Part shown: one piece after another, positions 14,650 to 15,224 of the stretch
How positions within the stretch are numbered: position 1 is the stretch's first letter
Layout of the letters: each line of letters starts with the position of its first letter
Assembly: GCA_964461005.1 (NCBI GenBank)
Contig: CAYWQQ010000013.1
Location: 1 to 15,224, forward strand
DNA length: 15,224 nucleotides
DNA from: JAAZBI01 sp964461005
Lineage (GTDB): Bacteria > Bacillota_I > Bacilli_A > RF39 > UBA660
Direction of reading: 5' to 3'
Notes under the pieces: model-generated
What the model was told of the DNA's origin: nothing
Seen by the model: the letters and a program-made list of their open reading frames with translations, nothing else
The model's database searches: none
Program-made: the position numbers and the translations under genes

Positions 14650-14904
14650 TTAAATTATTATAGCTTCTTCAAGAATTTTAACTAATTTATAATTTTTAGT
14701 TTTTGATATAGGTCTTGTTTCAACAATTAGAACCTTATCTCCTTCTTTAGCTATATTGTTTTCATCGTGAGCACGATATTTTTTTGAATATTTTACTCTT
14801 TTTTTGTATAAACTATCAGTACGATATGTTTCGACAACAACTGTTATTGTTTTATCATTTTTAGCACTAATAACTTTACCAATGATTTCTCTTTGTTTTT
14901 CCAT
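14650..14904 (-). CDS. rpsQ: 30S ribosomal protein S17
   Basis: S17 is an OB-fold primary binder of 16S rRNA. From the ATG at 14904 the product is 84 residues: MEKQREIIGKVISAKNDKTI, then VVVETY, YKKRVKYSKKYRAHDE and the conserved GDKVLIVETRPISKTKNYKLV. A GTG at 14916 would add four residues but abuts the GAGG of the Shine-Dalgarno; GAGGTG nine bases before the ATG supports the shorter form. It starts shortly after the rpmC TGA stop. Confidence 0.96.
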   Translation of the reverse strand: MEKQREIIGKVISAKNDKTITVVVETYRTDSLYKKRVKYSKKYRAHDENNIAKEGDKVLIVETRPISKTKNYKLVKILEEAIII

Positions 14905-14917
14905 TGAAATTAACACC

Positions 14918-15115
14918 TCAATCTTTCTTTAATTCGCGTTCACGAATGATTGTCTTAGCTCTCGCAACAAATTTTCTTAATTCGTTAATACGATGAGGTT
15001 TTTCAAGACTACCATTTGCTTGTTTAAAACGCAAATTAAATAATTCTTCTTTAGATTCTTCGATTTTTTTGATGATTTCTTCAGTGGTTAAATTTCTTAT
15101 TTCATTAACTTTCAT
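14918..15115 (-). CDS. rpmC: 50S ribosomal protein L29
   Basis: L29 sits next to the tunnel exit and contacts ribosome-associated chaperones. The 65 residues start MKVNEIRNLTTEEIIKKIEE and contain KEELFNLRFKQANGSLEKPHRINELR, the typical helical hairpin, ending ARAKTIIRERELKKD. The gene ends in TGA at the expected family length, which argues that TGA is read as stop. Its first 11 bases overlap the end of rplP in another frame. Confidence 0.97.
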   Translation of the reverse strand: MKVNEIRNLTTEEIIKKIEESKEELFNLRFKQANGSLEKPHRINELRKFVARAKTIIRERELKKD

Positions 15116-15224
15116 TACTTACACCACCATTTTCTTTTTTTACAAATTTACATTTGATAGGTAACTTATGCATTGCTAATCTTAATGCTTCACGAGCAAC
15201 TTCTTCAGCAACACCAGAAATTTC
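15105..15224 (-). CDS. rplP: 50S ribosomal protein L16, C-terminal part (cut by window edge)
   Basis: L16 organises the A-site region of the 50S subunit. Only the last 39 codons are in the window. They begin EISGVAEEVAREALRLAMHK and continue LPIKCKFVKKENGG to the end NES, the usual C-terminus of bacterial L16. The stop TAA is at 15105-15107, so the coding region overlaps the start of rpmC by 11 bases. The N-terminal part lies beyond base 15224, where the rplV-rpsC-rplP order of the S10 operon would be expected. Confidence 0.93.
   Translation of the reverse strand, partial: EISGVAEEVAREALRLAMHKLPIKCKFVKKENGGVSNES

Noticed and set aside
14640..14662. TATAAT-like sequence at the end of rpsQ
   Set aside because: It is explained by the Ile-rich C-terminal codons of S17 and has no -35 partner.
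14918..14920. Use of TGA as tryptophan (Mycoplasma code)
   Set aside because: rpmC and map end in TGA at the family-typical length, and the tryptophan codons checked are TGG, so TGA is a stop.
1..15224. Mobile elements, CRISPR arrays, tRNAs, phage or defence genes
   Set aside because: None was seen. Intergenic space is minimal and all genes are conserved housekeeping or transport genes.

Overview
This is a strongly AT-rich chromosomal window. It carries the 3' part of the S10/spc/alpha ribosomal protein superoperon of a low-GC Bacillota, probably a deep or genome-reduced Bacilli/Mollicutes-related lineage. Every supported gene is on the minus strand, so transcription runs from high to low coordinates. 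TGA is used as a stop (rpmC, map) and the Trp codons checked are TGG, so the standard bacterial code applies rather than the Mycoplasma code. S14 is the short zinc-ribbon type, L36 has its zinc motif, and the gene order matches Bacilli. rpmD (L30) is missing from its usual slot, as reported for mycoplasmas.

Layout in transcription order. From 15224 to 5686 lies one tightly packed operon: rplP (3' end only), rpmC, rpsQ, rplN, rplX, rplE, rpsN, rpsH, rplF, rplR, rpsE, rplO, secY, adk, map, infA, rpmJ, rpsM, rpsK, rpoA, rplQ. It encodes ribosomal proteins of both subunits, the SecY translocon channel, adenylate kinase, methionine aminopeptidase, IF-1 and the RNA polymerase alpha subunit. A strong intrinsic terminator overlaps the rplQ stop codon, and a promoter with a perfect TATAAT box follows at once. 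It drives ecfA1-ecfA2-ecfT-truA (5615 to 2521), an ECF vitamin/metal uptake energising module plus a tRNA pseudouridine synthase. A second intrinsic terminator begins inside the truA stop codon. The primosomal helicase gene priA (2466 to 292) follows, then a clear promoter and about 100 bases of leader, then the first 43 codons of rpsB (S2), which runs off the low-coordinate edge.

Most junctions show translational coupling: TAATG stop/start overlaps at rpsE/rplO and secY/adk, 8-11 base overlaps at rplP/rpmC, ecfA1/ecfA2 and ecfA2/ecfT, and Shine-Dalgarno sequences built from the last codons of the preceding gene. No mobile element, CRISPR array, tRNA or gene-free stretch above 300 bases is present.

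I found no new biological system; this is a housekeeping locus. The points worth a second look are an ECF ATPase pair whose non-consensus residues all fall on one composite ATP site, the clean absence of rpmD, an adenylate kinase with an altered P-loop glycine, a divergent L24 tail, a dyad centred on the rpsB -10 box, and the truA-priA-rpsB neighbourhood.
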